64,000 nucleotides of DNA from the NCBI RefSeq assembly GCF_013450295.1, contig NZ_SKBR01000001.1, positions 376,001 to 440,000 of the forward strand. The letters are read 5' to 3'. Position 1 is the stretch's first letter. Each line of letters opens with the position of its first letter. The stretch is from Streptomyces sp. AJS327. GTDB lineage: Bacteria; Actinomycetota; Actinomycetes; Streptomycetales; Streptomycetaceae. This document shows, piece by piece, positions 16,966-26,142 of this stretch. Made by a program: the position numbers and the translations under genes. Below the pieces are notes generated by a model. It was not told the DNA's origin and did no database searches. It was given only the letters and a program-made list of their open reading frames with translations.

Positions 16966-18960
16966 TCAGGGGGACTCGCTCGTGGTCTGGACGGTGCGGG
17001 CGTTCGGGTCGGTGTTGACCTTCACCCACTTCGCCTTGGACGGGATGCCGTCCTTGTCCACCGCGTACACCATCCACCAGCCGGGGGTGACCAGCGAGGG
17101 GTCGTCCGGGATGGTGGTGCTGAGCTTGCCGCCCGCCGACTTGTTCACCTTCAGCGCCACCGAGGACTGCTCGACGTTGGTGACGTGGGTGAAGGAACTG
17201 GGGCGCACCAGGCGGAGCTTCTCGATGGACCCCGCGTCCTTGCTCTGGAAGCTGACCTGGTCGCCCGGGTCCAGCTCCTTGCGGGGGGTGCCGACGTCGG
17301 CCAGGTGCGGCTGGTCCTTGCCCTCCTTGTTCAGGTACGGCGGGGTGTAGATCTCGATCCGCTGGTCGAACTCGCCGGGCTTGGTGTTGGCCTTGTCGTC
17401 GAAGAGCGAGTCGGAGCCGAAGGTCATGACCCGGCCGTCGGGGAGCAGCAGCCCGCCCGAGTGGTAGTTGCGGCCGACGAGCGGGTCGGCGGCGCTCTCG
17501 TAGGAGTTCTTCTTCGGGTCGTAGATCGCCGACTTCAGCACGTTGCTGTCGCTCTTGCCGCGGTACTCGGACGAGCCGTTGGTGGTGAGCACCGTGTCGT
17601 TCGGCAGGATCACGCTGGAGGGGTAGCGGACCTTGTCGTAGAGGTCGGGGCCGTCGGTGAACTGCGGCTGGTCCTCGGTGAGATCGACGATCCGGGTCTT
17701 GCTGGTCACCTTGGGGGACTCACCGACCCCGCCGCCGCCCTGCACCATGAACTTGCGGGACTGGGTGGGCGGGAGCGGCACCGACATGGAGGTCTCCAGG
17801 ACGTCCGGGTCGGACATTCCGGGGATCTTGGTGAACTTGTTGGTCTCCAGGTTCCACAGGCCGGGGGTGCGGCCCTTGTCGTCCGGGCCGTACCCGGCGT
17901 TGGTGCCGGAGTAGAAGATCTTGTTCTGCCCGACCAGGTGCAGTCCGGGGTAGGTCGGGAAGAAGCGCGTCTTGGGCAGGAACGACCACTTCTTGGTCCG
18001 GGGGTCGTAGATCTCGTTCTTCCCCGGTACGACCTGCCCGATGTCGTCCAGCCCGGAGACGGTCAGCACCTTGCCGTCCTGGAGGGTGGTCTGCGTCGGG
18101 TACCAGCGGGCCTCGTGCATCGGGTCGACCCGGATGTACCGCTCACTCTGCGGGTCGAACTCGTAGGCGTCGTCGATGCCCTGGAAGTCCTTCTTGTCGA
18201 AGGAGAGCTTCTGCGCGATGCCGTAGATGTTCTTCTTCTCGCCGCCGCTGAGGCCGTGCACCCGGTAGTTGTCCTGGGTGCCGGTCTGGTACTTCTTGCC
18301 GTTCTTCTCGGCCTCGACGTAGACCCGCTTGAAGCTCGCGGAGACCTCGGCCTCCCCGGTGACCGGGTCGGTCTTCTTCTTCGCGGGCGGCAGCGTGATC
18401 GTCTTGCTGGAGACGAAGGTCTTGCCGTTCTTCCGGCCGGTGAAGCGGGTGCCCTTCTTGAGCACCTTCCCGGCGTCCGGGTTCTCGTTGTTGACGATCA
18501 TGAGGCCGCCGGCCTTCTTCACGTCACCGCCGAGCGTCTCGTACCGCTGGGTTCCGCCAGCCACCAGCAGCTTGCCGTCGGGCAGCTGGTTGTGCCCGGC
18601 GCAGAACAGGTCGTTCGGCGTGCTGATGTTCTTGAAGGTGTTCTTGACCGGGTCCCAGAGCACCGTCCGGAAGGTCTTCGCGTCGAACTGCTTGGCGTCG
18701 TTGCCGGATCCGGCGACGAGCAGCACCTTGCCGGTGTTCAGCAGCGCGGCGTGGATGGTGTTGATCCGGTACTTCTCCGGCACCTCGACGACCTGCCAGT
18801 GGCCCTTCTCGGCCTTGTAACCCGGCTGGTTGATTTTGTAGTTGTGGTACGTCTCCGTGATCTCGCCGTAGAGCCACGGGCCGTTGAAACCCGCGATCAC
18901 GAGGACGACCGCCGAACCTATCGCGAGGCGACGGGTCCGGCGGCTCGGACGGTACTTCAT
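16966..18960 (-). CDS. glxA: Copper-radical oxidase GlxA (galactose-oxidase-like)
   Basis: A 664-aa membrane-anchored mononuclear copper oxidase. After an N-terminal transmembrane anchor (about residues 10-31) comes a kelch beta-propeller. Expected copper and cofactor residues are visible: Cys120 in LFCAGH and Tyr287 in ARWYPT, which should form the Cys-Tyr radical; the adjacent Trp286; Tyr499-His500 in GRNYHSGG; and a late His in SFTHVTN. Its start overlaps the cslA stop (ATGA), so synthase and oxidase are translationally coupled. In S. lividans GlxA works with CslA in hyphal-tip glycan deposition and needs copper. Confidence 0.93.
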   Translation of the reverse strand: MKYRPSRRTRRLAIGSAVVLVIAGFNGPWLYGEITETYHNYKINQPGYKAEKGHWQVVEVPEKYRINTIHAALLNTGKVLLVAGSGNDAKQFDAKTFRTVLWDPVKNTFKNISTPNDLFCAGHNQLPDGKLLVAGGTQRYETLGGDVKKAGGLMIVNNENPDAGKVLKKGTRFTGRKNGKTFVSSKTITLPPAKKKTDPVTGEAEVSASFKRVYVEAEKNGKKYQTGTQDNYRVHGLSGGEKKNIYGIAQKLSFDKKDFQGIDDAYEFDPQSERYIRVDPMHEARWYPTQTTLQDGKVLTVSGLDDIGQVVPGKNEIYDPRTKKWSFLPKTRFFPTYPGLHLVGQNKIFYSGTNAGYGPDDKGRTPGLWNLETNKFTKIPGMSDPDVLETSMSVPLPPTQSRKFMVQGGGGVGESPKVTSKTRIVDLTEDQPQFTDGPDLYDKVRYPSSVILPNDTVLTTNGSSEYRGKSDSNVLKSAIYDPKKNSYESAADPLVGRNYHSGGLLLPDGRVMTFGSDSLFDDKANTKPGEFDQRIEIYTPPYLNKEGKDQPHLADVGTPRKELDPGDQVSFQSKDAGSIEKLRLVRPSSFTHVTNVEQSSVALKVNKSAGGKLSTTIPDDPSLVTPGWWMVYAVDKDGIPSKAKWVKVNTDPNARTVQTTSESP

Positions 18961-20951
18961 TGCTTACGTCCCCCAAGGGCGATCTGCATGGTCTCGTCAG
19001 GCGAGGCGGCCCAGCTGGGCCCGCCTCCCGGTGCGGCCGGATCCGGAGCGGTGTGCTCCGCCGTACCGCCGCCGGGCGGCGGCTCCTGATCGTGACCCTG
19101 ACGGTGCCGGTTCTTCTGCTGCTTGCGGCGCTTCTTCTCCGCGCGGACGGAGAAGCGCCAGCCGATGATGGGTGCCGCCGTGATCAGGGTGGCGAGGCTG
19201 GCCCAGATCAGCATCGCGGGATGGTCGTGCCCCAGGTAGAAGGAGCCGCCAGCGGAGCCCGCGAAGATCACGATGAAGAACAGGTGGATGCGGAAGGTGC
19301 CGAACAGGGTGTCCGGGCTCGCGGAGTCGCCCTTGGGCGTCACCACGAACTTGCTCTTCCGCCGCAGCACCGTGTCGAACAGCGAGCGCGCGTAGATCGG
19401 TGCGGAGAGCGCCGACATCAGCATTCCGGCGAGACCGCCGGAGCCCTCTGGTTCGTGGGGGGAGACGTTGTGCCGTCGGTTCCAGATGTAGAGGCCGATC
19501 TGGAGGGCGGAGGCGTTGCCGTACAGCGCCATCCAGATGGTCGGGTCGATCTGCACACCCGAGGCGCCGAGACCGAGGAAGAGCCCGCAACTGAGCGCGG
19601 CCAGGATCCAGTTCATCGCCGAGATCGGGTAGAAGATCATCAACATGGTGTAGTTGAAGAGCTTGCCCGGCCCCAGGGTGAAGATCCCCCGGCCGTACTG
19701 CTTGAGGATCGTCTCGTAGGTCCCGCGCGACCAGCGCAGCTGCTGGGTGAAGAAGTCGGTCCAGGCGTTCGGGCCCTCGCCGACCGCCAGCACGTCCGGG
19801 GTGTAGACCGAGCGCCACTTCTTGCCCGTCTCCGGGTTCTTGGCGCGGTGCATCTCGAACCCGGTGGCCATGTCCTCCGTGATGGAGTCGTACAGCCCGC
19901 CGATGGCCTTGATGGCCTTGATCCGCACGGCGTTGCTGGTGCCGACGAACATCGGCGCGTCGTAGGCGTTCCCGGCGCGCTGGATCAGCGCGTGGAAGAG
20001 GAACTGCTGGCTCTCGGCGGCCTTGGTGATGAAGTTGTCGTAGTTGCCGTAGACCTGCGGGCCGATGACGAAGCCGACGTCCGGGTCCCGGAAGTAACCG
20101 AGCATCCGCTCCAGGTAGTTGGGGAGCGGGATGTGGTCGGTGTCGACCCCGGCGAAGAAGTCGTAGTTGTCGCCGTGCGCGTCCAGCCAGGCGTTGTAGT
20201 TGCCGTGCTTGGTCTTGGCCCGGAACGCGCCGGTGGGCTGGTTCCACTTCTCGATGCCCTTACGGGAGAAGTGGTGCACCCCGAGACGGCGGCAGACCTC
20301 CTTGACCTCCGGGTCGTCGCCCTCGTCGAGCAGCCAGACGTGCATGGTGCCCCGGTGCCGGATCTTGACCGCGGCCTCCAGGGTCTTCGTGACCATCTCG
20401 ATCGGTTCCTTGCCGGGAACGAACGAGGTCATGAAGGCGACCCGGGTGCCCGACTCCGGGACGACGGGTATCGGGTCCCGCGCGACCAGGGTGGCGTGCG
20501 AGTTGGACAGCACGTTCAGGGTCCGGAACAGCTCGATGAGGCCGATCGCCACGAGCATCACGATGTCCAGCTTGAGGACGAGGTCGGAGACCTCGCCGTC
20601 GTCCCGCTGGGTCCAGTGCTGCGGCTGCATCAGCCAGATCAGCAGACCGGCTGACAGCAGCGGGGCGAGGCAGAGCAGGATCGCCGCCTTGACGCGGTGC
20701 GGCTCGTCGGACAGCAGGCTGCGGAACTTGACCCGGTAGGGCTTGTTCGGGTCCGGCTGGGTCAGCGGCCCGGCGAGACGGCTGTAGTGCTCGTAGTCGT
20801 ACCGGGGCAGCGACGCCTTGGAGAGGCGGAGCCCACGTCCCAGTGTGCCGCGCGGCTTGTGCTTGCCCGGCAGCCGCAACTGCGCGGTCTGCGCCGGGTC
20901 CTGGGCAGGCTGCTGCGGTTGCCGGGCGCCGTCCTGCGGCGTCGACGTCAT
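18957..20951 (-). CDS. cslA: Cellulose-synthase-like glycosyltransferase CslA
   Basis: A 664-aa processive GT2 synthase in the membrane. All four signature elements are seen: DEGDD (209-213), DTD (270-272), TED (358-360) and QQLRW (403-407). Two transmembrane helices precede the catalytic domain (about 90-108 and 128-146), and several follow from about 425 onward, ending in a basic, Pro-rich cytoplasmic tail. It polymerises a beta-glucan (cellulose-like) at growing tips. ATG at 20951; a longer upstream in-frame extension has low complexity and is discarded. It is the first gene of the cslA-glxA operon. Confidence 0.95.
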   Translation of the reverse strand: MTSTPQDGARQPQQPAQDPAQTAQLRLPGKHKPRGTLGRGLRLSKASLPRYDYEHYSRLAGPLTQPDPNKPYRVKFRSLLSDEPHRVKAAILLCLAPLLSAGLLIWLMQPQHWTQRDDGEVSDLVLKLDIVMLVAIGLIELFRTLNVLSNSHATLVARDPIPVVPESGTRVAFMTSFVPGKEPIEMVTKTLEAAVKIRHRGTMHVWLLDEGDDPEVKEVCRRLGVHHFSRKGIEKWNQPTGAFRAKTKHGNYNAWLDAHGDNYDFFAGVDTDHIPLPNYLERMLGYFRDPDVGFVIGPQVYGNYDNFITKAAESQQFLFHALIQRAGNAYDAPMFVGTSNAVRIKAIKAIGGLYDSITEDMATGFEMHRAKNPETGKKWRSVYTPDVLAVGEGPNAWTDFFTQQLRWSRGTYETILKQYGRGIFTLGPGKLFNYTMLMIFYPISAMNWILAALSCGLFLGLGASGVQIDPTIWMALYGNASALQIGLYIWNRRHNVSPHEPEGSGGLAGMLMSALSAPIYARSLFDTVLRRKSKFVVTPKGDSASPDTLFGTFRIHLFFIVIFAGSAGGSFYLGHDHPAMLIWASLATLITAAPIIGWRFSVRAEKKRRKQQKNRHRQGHDQEPPPGGGTAEHTAPDPAAPGGGPSWAASPDETMQIALGGRKQ

Positions 20952-21911
20952 GAGTCCATCCCCCCGCACGCAGCTGTCTGCGTGTGCTCGTGCTGGCCCG
21001 CGTCCATGGCCCCCTCGCGCGGGCGCGGCATACTTCGGCCGCCACCCCTCATGGACTGCGACCGAACAGCGTACGGTTCTGTGATTCGCGTCACCACCGC
21101 CTGCGAGGGGTCCCTCGTCCACGCCCAACCCGGTCCCCACCAGGGCGCTTTCGGGAGTGCTCGGGTCCGGCGGCAACCACGCCAGGGTCCCCGACGGATG
21201 ACATGATCGCAAGGCTGATTGGTGGTTTTTGACCGGGAACGTGCGCTATTGACCGACCGGATGTGATGGAAGTGTCGCCTTAGTGCGGAACAGCGGTGTA
21301 CCCCCTGATGGATCCGCACGGCGGCACCCACGGCCCCCGGGTAACACCTGAACCCCCGCCGCCCACCCTCTCCGGGGTGACGACGGGGGTTCAGGGCTCT
21401 CCGAGGCCGGGCCGGGCTGGGGTCGGCCCGGCGCCGGGTCCGGGGTGGCCGCCGAACAGCCCGCCCGCCGGGGCCCCTTCGGGCCGCGGGGACGACGGTG
21501 GGGTGCGGGGCGGCACGGAGGAGCGCGGGGCGCTGGGGTGTTGGGTCGGTGGGACGTGGGGTGGTGAGGCGGTGGGGCGTGGGCCCCGGTGACGCGGGCG
21601 GGCCCAGAGGGGGGAAGGGGTGGGCGCGGAGGGGGCGGCGCCGGCGGCGGGAGGATGAGGTCCGCCGGCGCCGCGGCGCCCGGCCGGGTGGGGGATGTAC
21701 CCGGCGCGGGGCGACTCCCGGGCGTCCCGAGTGGCCAGGGCCTTCCGGGCGCCCGGTGGCGTTCCGGGGCGGACCGCCCACCGCTCAGGGGTCACCCATC
21801 AGCACTCCCCGTCCCGTCCGCTCGGGAGTCCCGCGCTCCCCGTACCGCCCGTGCTCTTCGTGTTGCCCGGGTTCTCCGGGGTTTCCGGGGTCCCCGGGTT
21901 CTCCGTACGTG
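20952..21911. other. Long non-coding gap between cslA and LPMO gene
   Basis: 960 bp without a convincing gene. AT-richer sequence at 21200-21290 probably holds the cslA promoter (minus strand). 21347-21395 is a long inverted repeat, arms beginning CCTGAACCCCCG and ending CGGGGGTTCAGG, which may be a terminator or RNA structure. 21400-21800 is very G-rich on the plus strand; open frames there are composition artefacts. Confidence 0.5.
21347..21395. terminator. Long hairpin in cslA-LPMO gap
   Basis: Twelve perfectly paired bases at the base (CCTGAACCCCCG with CGGGGGTTCAGG) plus imperfect extension. It is about 520 nt beyond the LPMO stop on the minus strand and about 400 nt upstream of cslA. 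It could stop LPMO readthrough into cslA. Confidence 0.45.
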
Positions 21912-22505
21912 TCAGAACTCCACGTCGGAGCAGGCGTAGAAGGCGTTGGCGGTGTCCGCGATGTTCCAGACGCCGAGGATCATGTGCTGACCGGACTTGC
22001 CTTCGGGGAGCTGGCCCTCGGCGCTCCACTCGGAGGGCGGCTGCTTGCCGTCCATGGGCACCGTGAGGAACGGCTCGGACTCCAGGTCGGCCCGGGTGAG
22101 CGGCTTGCTCGGGTCCCAGCCGTCCTTGGTGACGTAGTACTGGAAGTCGGTGGTGGCGTGGGCCGCCGTCAGCTTCCAGGTGAAGGTGAAGTTCTCGCCC
22201 GCGGTGACCTTGGTGGTGGGCCAGTCGCCGCCCCGGGGGTCGTCGAGCTGCTTGAAGCCCTCGTTGCCGCCGGAGCAGATGAGGCCGTCCTCGGGGCCCG
22301 CGGCCGGGAAGCCCTTCGGGCCCTCGACGCTCTGCGGCTCGTGCTGGATCGCGCCGCAGTCGGTGACCGTGCCGTTGGCGCAGAAACCCTGGCGGCTCAT
22401 GGGGTCTTGGCTGAACCCGTGGCCCTGCGCGGAACCGGCGGTGAACAGCAGGGCCGTGCCGCTCAGACCGAGGCCGAGAACGGCGGAGACGATCTTCTTG
22501 CGCAT
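21912..22505 (-). CDS. Secreted AA10 lytic polysaccharide monooxygenase
   Basis: A 197-aa copper-dependent LPMO. The signal peptide ends ...SAQG so the mature protein would begin with His29 (HGFSQDPMSRQGF), the obligatory N-terminal histidine of the histidine brace; the second brace histidine is His116 in KLTAAHATTDF. Four or more cysteines for disulfides are present and there is no carbohydrate-binding module. It oxidatively cleaves crystalline chitin or cellulose. In S. coelicolor relatives, an LPMO near cslA-glxA assists remodelling of the tip glycan. Two DasR-like palindromes lie upstream. Confidence 0.92.
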   Translation of the reverse strand: MRKKIVSAVLGLGLSGTALLFTAGSAQGHGFSQDPMSRQGFCANGTVTDCGAIQHEPQSVEGPKGFPAAGPEDGLICSGGNEGFKQLDDPRGGDWPTTKVTAGENFTFTWKLTAAHATTDFQYYVTKDGWDPSKPLTRADLESEPFLTVPMDGKQPPSEWSAEGQLPEGKSGQHMILGVWNIADTANAFYACSDVEF

Positions 22506-22534
22506 GCTCGCTCCAGAGTTGTGGGGGGATCGAG

Positions 22535-22550
22535 GTGCGGTCTAGACCAA
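22535..22550. promoter_or_regulatory. DasR-responsive-element-like site 1
   Basis: Contains the palindrome GGTCTAGACC flanked by A-rich sequence, matching the core of the Streptomyces dre consensus (TGGTCTAGACCA) found before chitinase and GlcNAc genes. It lies about 35 bp upstream of the LPMO start. Confidence 0.7.
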
Positions 22551-22575
22551 AGCGGAATCTAGTGACGGTCGGCGA

Positions 22576-22591
22576 GCATGTCCAGACCAAT
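22576..22591. promoter_or_regulatory. DasR-responsive-element-like site 2
   Basis: GTCCAGACCAAT matches the right half of the dre consensus and the chitinase-type direct repeat (TGGTCCAGACCT). Its centre is 40 bp from site 1. It lies between the LPMO and the divergent membrane protein, so it might affect both. Confidence 0.55.
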
Positions 22592-22689
22592 GACTGAGGA
22601 ATCTCGACCTCCGTTCACTGGCGCGCTCCCGGGGTGGGGAGAAACGATGCGGTATGGATGGGGCAAAGCACCCCAAAGGAGCCGCACCG

Positions 22690-23838
22690 ATGCGCCAGCC
22701 CCCGTTCGTCGCCGAGCTGCGCGACGCGATCACCCCCCGCGCCCTCCTGCTGATGGTGGCGGTCTTCCTCGTCCAACTGGCCTTCCTCGTCTCGTACATC
22801 GGGGCCTTCCACCATCCCGAACCGCAGCGCGTGCCGCTCGCCGTCGCCGGTCCCCAGCAGCTCGCCGAGCGGCTGGACGCGCTGCCCGGGCGGCCGGTTG
22901 AGACGGACCGGGTCTCCGGGCAGGCGGCCGCGCGCGACCGGGTCCTGCACCGTGAGGCGGACGCGGCCTACGTCATGAACCCCTCGGGCACGCGTGACAC
23001 CCTCCTCGTCGCCTCCGCCGGGGGACAGTCGGTGGCGGACGCCGTCACCCGGATCGGTGAGGAGGTGGCGCGGAAGGAGGGGCGCACCCTCGACGTGCGC
23101 GACATCGTCCCGGCGGGAAAGGGCGACCAGGGCAGCCTGACCGCCTTCTACCTCGTCATCGGCTGGCTCGTCGGCGGCTACCTCGCCGCCTCCATGCTGG
23201 GTGTGACGGTGGGGGCGCGGCCGTCCACCGGGCCCCGCGCGGTGATCCGACTCGCCGCCATGGCCGTGTACGCCGCGCTCTCCGGACTCGGCGGCGCGGT
23301 GCTCGTCGGCCCGGTACTCGACGCGCTGCCGGGGCACTTCGGCACGGTCTGGGGTGTCGGCACGCTCGTCGTGTTCGGCGCCGCGAGCGTCACGATCGGG
23401 CTCCAGACGCTCTTCGGGGTGATCGGTATCGGGCTGGCGATCCTCGTCTTCGTCGTCCTGGGCAACCCCAGCGCGGGCGGCGCCTACCAGGCCCACATGA
23501 TCCCGCCGTTCTGGCGCGCGGTCGGGGAGTGGCTGCCCACCGGGGCGGGGGTGTCGGCCGTGCGCAACGCCGTGTACTTCGCGGGCCACGCGGTCAGCGG
23601 GCCGCTGCTGGTGCTGGCGGTCTGGGCCGTGGCGGGGGTGGCCCTCACCGCGATCGGCTCGCTGTGGGGCCGCGACCGGCGGCACGGACCGGGGGACGGG
23701 CCCGGGGGTGGCGCGGCGGGCGGACCGGGGGGCGGGGCGGCCGATGCGCCCGGTGGTCCAGGGGCGCCCGGCGGTTCCGGAGTGCCCGGCGCTTCCGGTG
23801 GCTCCCGGCCCAACGGCGATGCCCAGCGGCGGGGTTGA
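22690..23838 (+). CDS. DUF3533 / ABC-2-like membrane protein
   Basis: A 382-aa integral membrane protein resembling the YhgE/Pip-like and DUF3533 group. One transmembrane helix lies near the N terminus (LLLMVAVFLVQLAFLVSY), an extracytoplasmic domain of about 120 residues follows, then about five helices, then a Gly/Pro/Ala-rich cytoplasmic tail of about 55 residues. Such proteins are thought to take part in export or envelope integrity. The ATG at 22690 has AAAGGAG; an upstream ATG at 22654 lacks one. It is divergent from the LPMO gene. Confidence 0.75.
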   Translation: MRQPPFVAELRDAITPRALLLMVAVFLVQLAFLVSYIGAFHHPEPQRVPLAVAGPQQLAERLDALPGRPVETDRVSGQAAARDRVLHREADAAYVMNPSGTRDTLLVASAGGQSVADAVTRIGEEVARKEGRTLDVRDIVPAGKGDQGSLTAFYLVIGWLVGGYLAASMLGVTVGARPSTGPRAVIRLAAMAVYAALSGLGGAVLVGPVLDALPGHFGTVWGVGTLVVFGAASVTIGLQTLFGVIGIGLAILVFVVLGNPSAGGAYQAHMIPPFWRAVGEWLPTGAGVSAVRNAVYFAGHAVSGPLLVLAVWAVAGVALTAIGSLWGRDRRHGPGDGPGGGAAGGPGGGAADAPGGPGAPGGSGVPGASGGSRPNGDAQRRG

Positions 23839-24527
23839 GCGGGGAACGGTCCGGGGTGACTGGGCCCGGGCCGGGCACCCCGGGGGTGCGGGGAACGATC
23901 CGGGGGCGCGGTGCGTCGCAGTGCCGGTCGCCGCGTGGTCCCGGGCCGGGGACGCGGCGGGAGACCCCGTCCCGGCTTCGACGGGAGTTGGGAGAAACAT
24001 GACCGGCTGAAGGGGGAGCGGGCCGCGTGATCCCGGACTGACGGGGCAGCAACCGGAGGGAGGCGAGAGGCCGGAAGAAACCGGACGGGACGGAGAGGGA
24101 AACGGGCAGGGTGCGGAGAGAAACGGGCATGGGGAGGATGCGGCCGGACGGGGTCGCGGGAGGCTGGCGGGGATCCGGAACCCTCCCGGGGGTGGTGAGC
24201 CGTCCGCATACCGGGCATGCGGTTCTCTTTCGGAGAAGTCGGTTTGGCGTCCGCTGTGCGACCGGGGGCCAACGCGTGGGCGGAGCCCCGGAACCGGTAT
24301 ATGGTCCGCACGAATCCGCCGGTGAGCGGCGGCGGAAAGCCGCTGAGCGGACTTGCGTGGAATGGGCAGCGCGGTGCCGTCGGCGTAAGATACGGTCCGG
24401 ACGGTTTGCTTATCTGAACAGGCATCGCGACGCCATGCGGAACGCGGCGTTCGGGGTGAAGCGCGGACGACATGCGGCGGTTCCGTTTCTCGTGGGGGGA
24501 ACGGACACGCTGTGGAGGGAGGTCAGC
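23839..24527. other. Region upstream of first GBL-receptor-like gene
   Basis: 689 bp. The 5' part is G-rich with a repeated GAAACGGGCA(G/T)GG unit (about 24098-24135). The 3' part contains the ARE-like site at 24391-24408 and should hold the receptor promoter. No gene with convincing codon bias. Confidence 0.5.
24391..24408. promoter_or_regulatory. ARE-like operator upstream of GBL-receptor gene
   Basis: A palindromic site centred on GTCCGGAC, with right half GGACGGTTTGC fitting the ArpA-type half-site GG(T/C)CGGT(A/T)(T/C)G(T/G) at 9 of 11 positions. It lies about 120 bp before the receptor GTG, consistent with autorepression. Confidence 0.6.
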
Positions 24528-25196
24528 GTGGCCCAGCAGGAGCGCGCCATCCGGACCCGTAATGCCATTCTGGCCGCGGCGGCCGAGGTGTTCGACGAGT
24601 ACCACTACGAAGCCGCCTCCATCACCGACATCCTGAACCGCGCCGGGGTGACCAAGGGGGCGCTGTACTTCCACTTCCCCTCCAAGGAGGCCTTGGCGCA
24701 GGGCGTGATGGCGGCGCAGGCGCGGGCGCTGGAGCTGCGACTCGAACCCGCCGGACTCCAGACGCTGATCGACATCAACCTGCGGATAGCGCACGAGATG
24801 CGCACCAACACCCTTCTCCGGGCCGGTGTTCGGCTCTCCGCCGCGGTGCAGCGCTCGGTGGGCATCAGCGAACTCGCCCCGTTCCGCCTGTGGACGGAAC
24901 TCTTCTCCAGCCAGCTGACAGCGGCCAAGGAGAAGGGCGAGCTGCTCCAGCACGTCGACCCGCAGCAGCTGGCCCGGCTGATCGTCAGTTCCTACACGGG
25001 AGTTCAGCAGGTCTGCGCGCTCTTCGACACGCTGGCGGAACTACCGGAGCAGATCACGGCGCTCTGGCGCGTCATCCTGCCGGGGATCGCGGTACCCGGT
25101 GTGCTGCCGCACCTGCGGCTGGACAGCACCCACGCCGAACTCATGGAACGTCAGCGGCTGTTGCCCGGGACCTTCGAGGTCGAGACGGACGGCTGA
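24528..25196 (+). CDS. Gamma-butyrolactone receptor-like TetR regulator
   Basis: A 222-aa TetR-family repressor most like the ScbR/ArpA/BarA group. The HTH region reads AAAEVFDEYHYEAASITDIL then NRAGVTKGALYFHFPSKEAL, very close to GBL receptors. The C-terminal ligand domain includes a conserved Trp in FRLWTELFSS, as expected for GBL binding. GTG at 24528 has GAGGGAGG upstream. The convergent gene at 25480 is a paralog. No afsA-type GBL synthase is in the window, so the ligand source is elsewhere or the protein is a pseudo-receptor. Confidence 0.85.
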   Translation: MAQQERAIRTRNAILAAAAEVFDEYHYEAASITDILNRAGVTKGALYFHFPSKEALAQGVMAAQARALELRLEPAGLQTLIDINLRIAHEMRTNTLLRAGVRLSAAVQRSVGISELAPFRLWTELFSSQLTAAKEKGELLQHVDPQQLARLIVSSYTGVQQVCALFDTLAELPEQITALWRVILPGIAVPGVLPHLRLDSTHAELMERQRLLPGTFEVETDG

Positions 25197-25479
25197 GCAC
25201 GTCCCGCCCCTTCCCCCGTTCTGCCACGCACCCCGTCGCGCCCGTCAACTCACGTGCGTGTTAGGGGGCTTCGGGTCCGCAGGCCGAGATGGACCCGTGG
25301 ACCTCCGTGGACCTCGTGGGTTCGGCGGGGCCCGTGGGGCCCGCTCGGCGCCCGAAGGGCCCCTGTCCGCGGCGTACCGCGCGTCGCCGTTCGCCGAGGG
25401 GCGGGTTCCGTACGCGGAGGGCTCCGGGCCTACTCACCGGGGTGCCCAACCTCCGCTTACACGCCGTCAGTTCACCGGG

Positions 25480-26142
25480 TCACCGGAGGGAGCCCATGGG
25501 CTCGATCTCCGGCAGCACGGTGGGGGTGGCCAGTTGGGGCAGCACCAGGCGCCAGAAGAGGCCGAGCCATTCCCTGGGCGGGACGTCGGGCGAACAGGCG
25601 GTGGCGACGGCCGTCCCGTGGCCGCGTGACCGGAGCGGCCGGGTCGTCAACTCCGCGCCGGTGGCCAGGGCCAGGGCCAGCGGGGCCAGCTTCCCCGGGT
25701 CGCTGTCCTGGGTCAGCGCCCGCTGCCGGACCGCCCGGGTCAGCGCACCGTCCATTCCCGCGCGCCAGATGAGGCAGTAGTCCCGCGTCTCGTCGTCCGG
25801 GAGGTCTCCGTGTTGCGTGAGGCGAACGGCCGCCCTGGCCACCGGACTTCGGTGCAGCTGCTGGACGAGCGCGTGCGTCATGTCCACCGCGACCTGGAGG
25901 GCGGGACGTTCGCCCCGCTCCAGGGACGCCAGCGCCGAGCGGGCGGAGGCACAGGCCGAGTCCCGTACGGCCAGGGCGAGTTCGCGCTTGGAGGCGAAGT
26001 GGAAGCCGAGTCCGCCCTTGGTGACCCGGGCCGAGCCGCTGATGGACTGGAGGGAGGTCCGGTCGTAGCCGTGCGCGTCGAACGCCTGGGCGGCGGCGAG
26101 TACCAGCGCGCGCCGGGTGCGTTCCGCTCGCTCCTGCCGCAT
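25480..26142 (-). CDS. Second GBL-receptor-like (pseudo-receptor type) TetR regulator
   Basis: A 220-aa TetR protein related to the one at 24528: LAAAQAFDAHGYDRTSLQSI then SGSARVTKGGLGFHFASKRELA. The ligand domain is more diverged, has a basic middle (RPLRSRGHG) and retains a Trp in LIWRAGMDGAL. This divergence is what is seen in ScbR2-type pseudo-receptors, which respond to antibiotics rather than GBLs; that is inference. I used the ATG at 26142; a longer frame upstream is Arg-rich and unlikely. It faces the first receptor gene and is divergent from the StrR-like gene. Confidence 0.8.
   Translation of the reverse strand: MRQERAERTRRALVLAAAQAFDAHGYDRTSLQSISGSARVTKGGLGFHFASKRELALAVRDSACASARSALASLERGERPALQVAVDMTHALVQQLHRSPVARAAVRLTQHGDLPDDETRDYCLIWRAGMDGALTRAVRQRALTQDSDPGKLAPLALALATGAELTTRPLRSRGHGTAVATACSPDVPPREWLGLFWRLVLPQLATPTVLPEIEPMGSLR

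Noticed and set aside
16600..19089. 829-codon plus-strand frame opposite glxA
   Set aside because: Shadow of the glxA coding strand; no motif, and glxA shows all catalytic residues.
21296..21800. Open frames in the G-rich cslA-LPMO gap
   Set aside because: Composed of Gly/Arg/Pro repeats, no ribosome site and no third-position bias distinct from overall composition.
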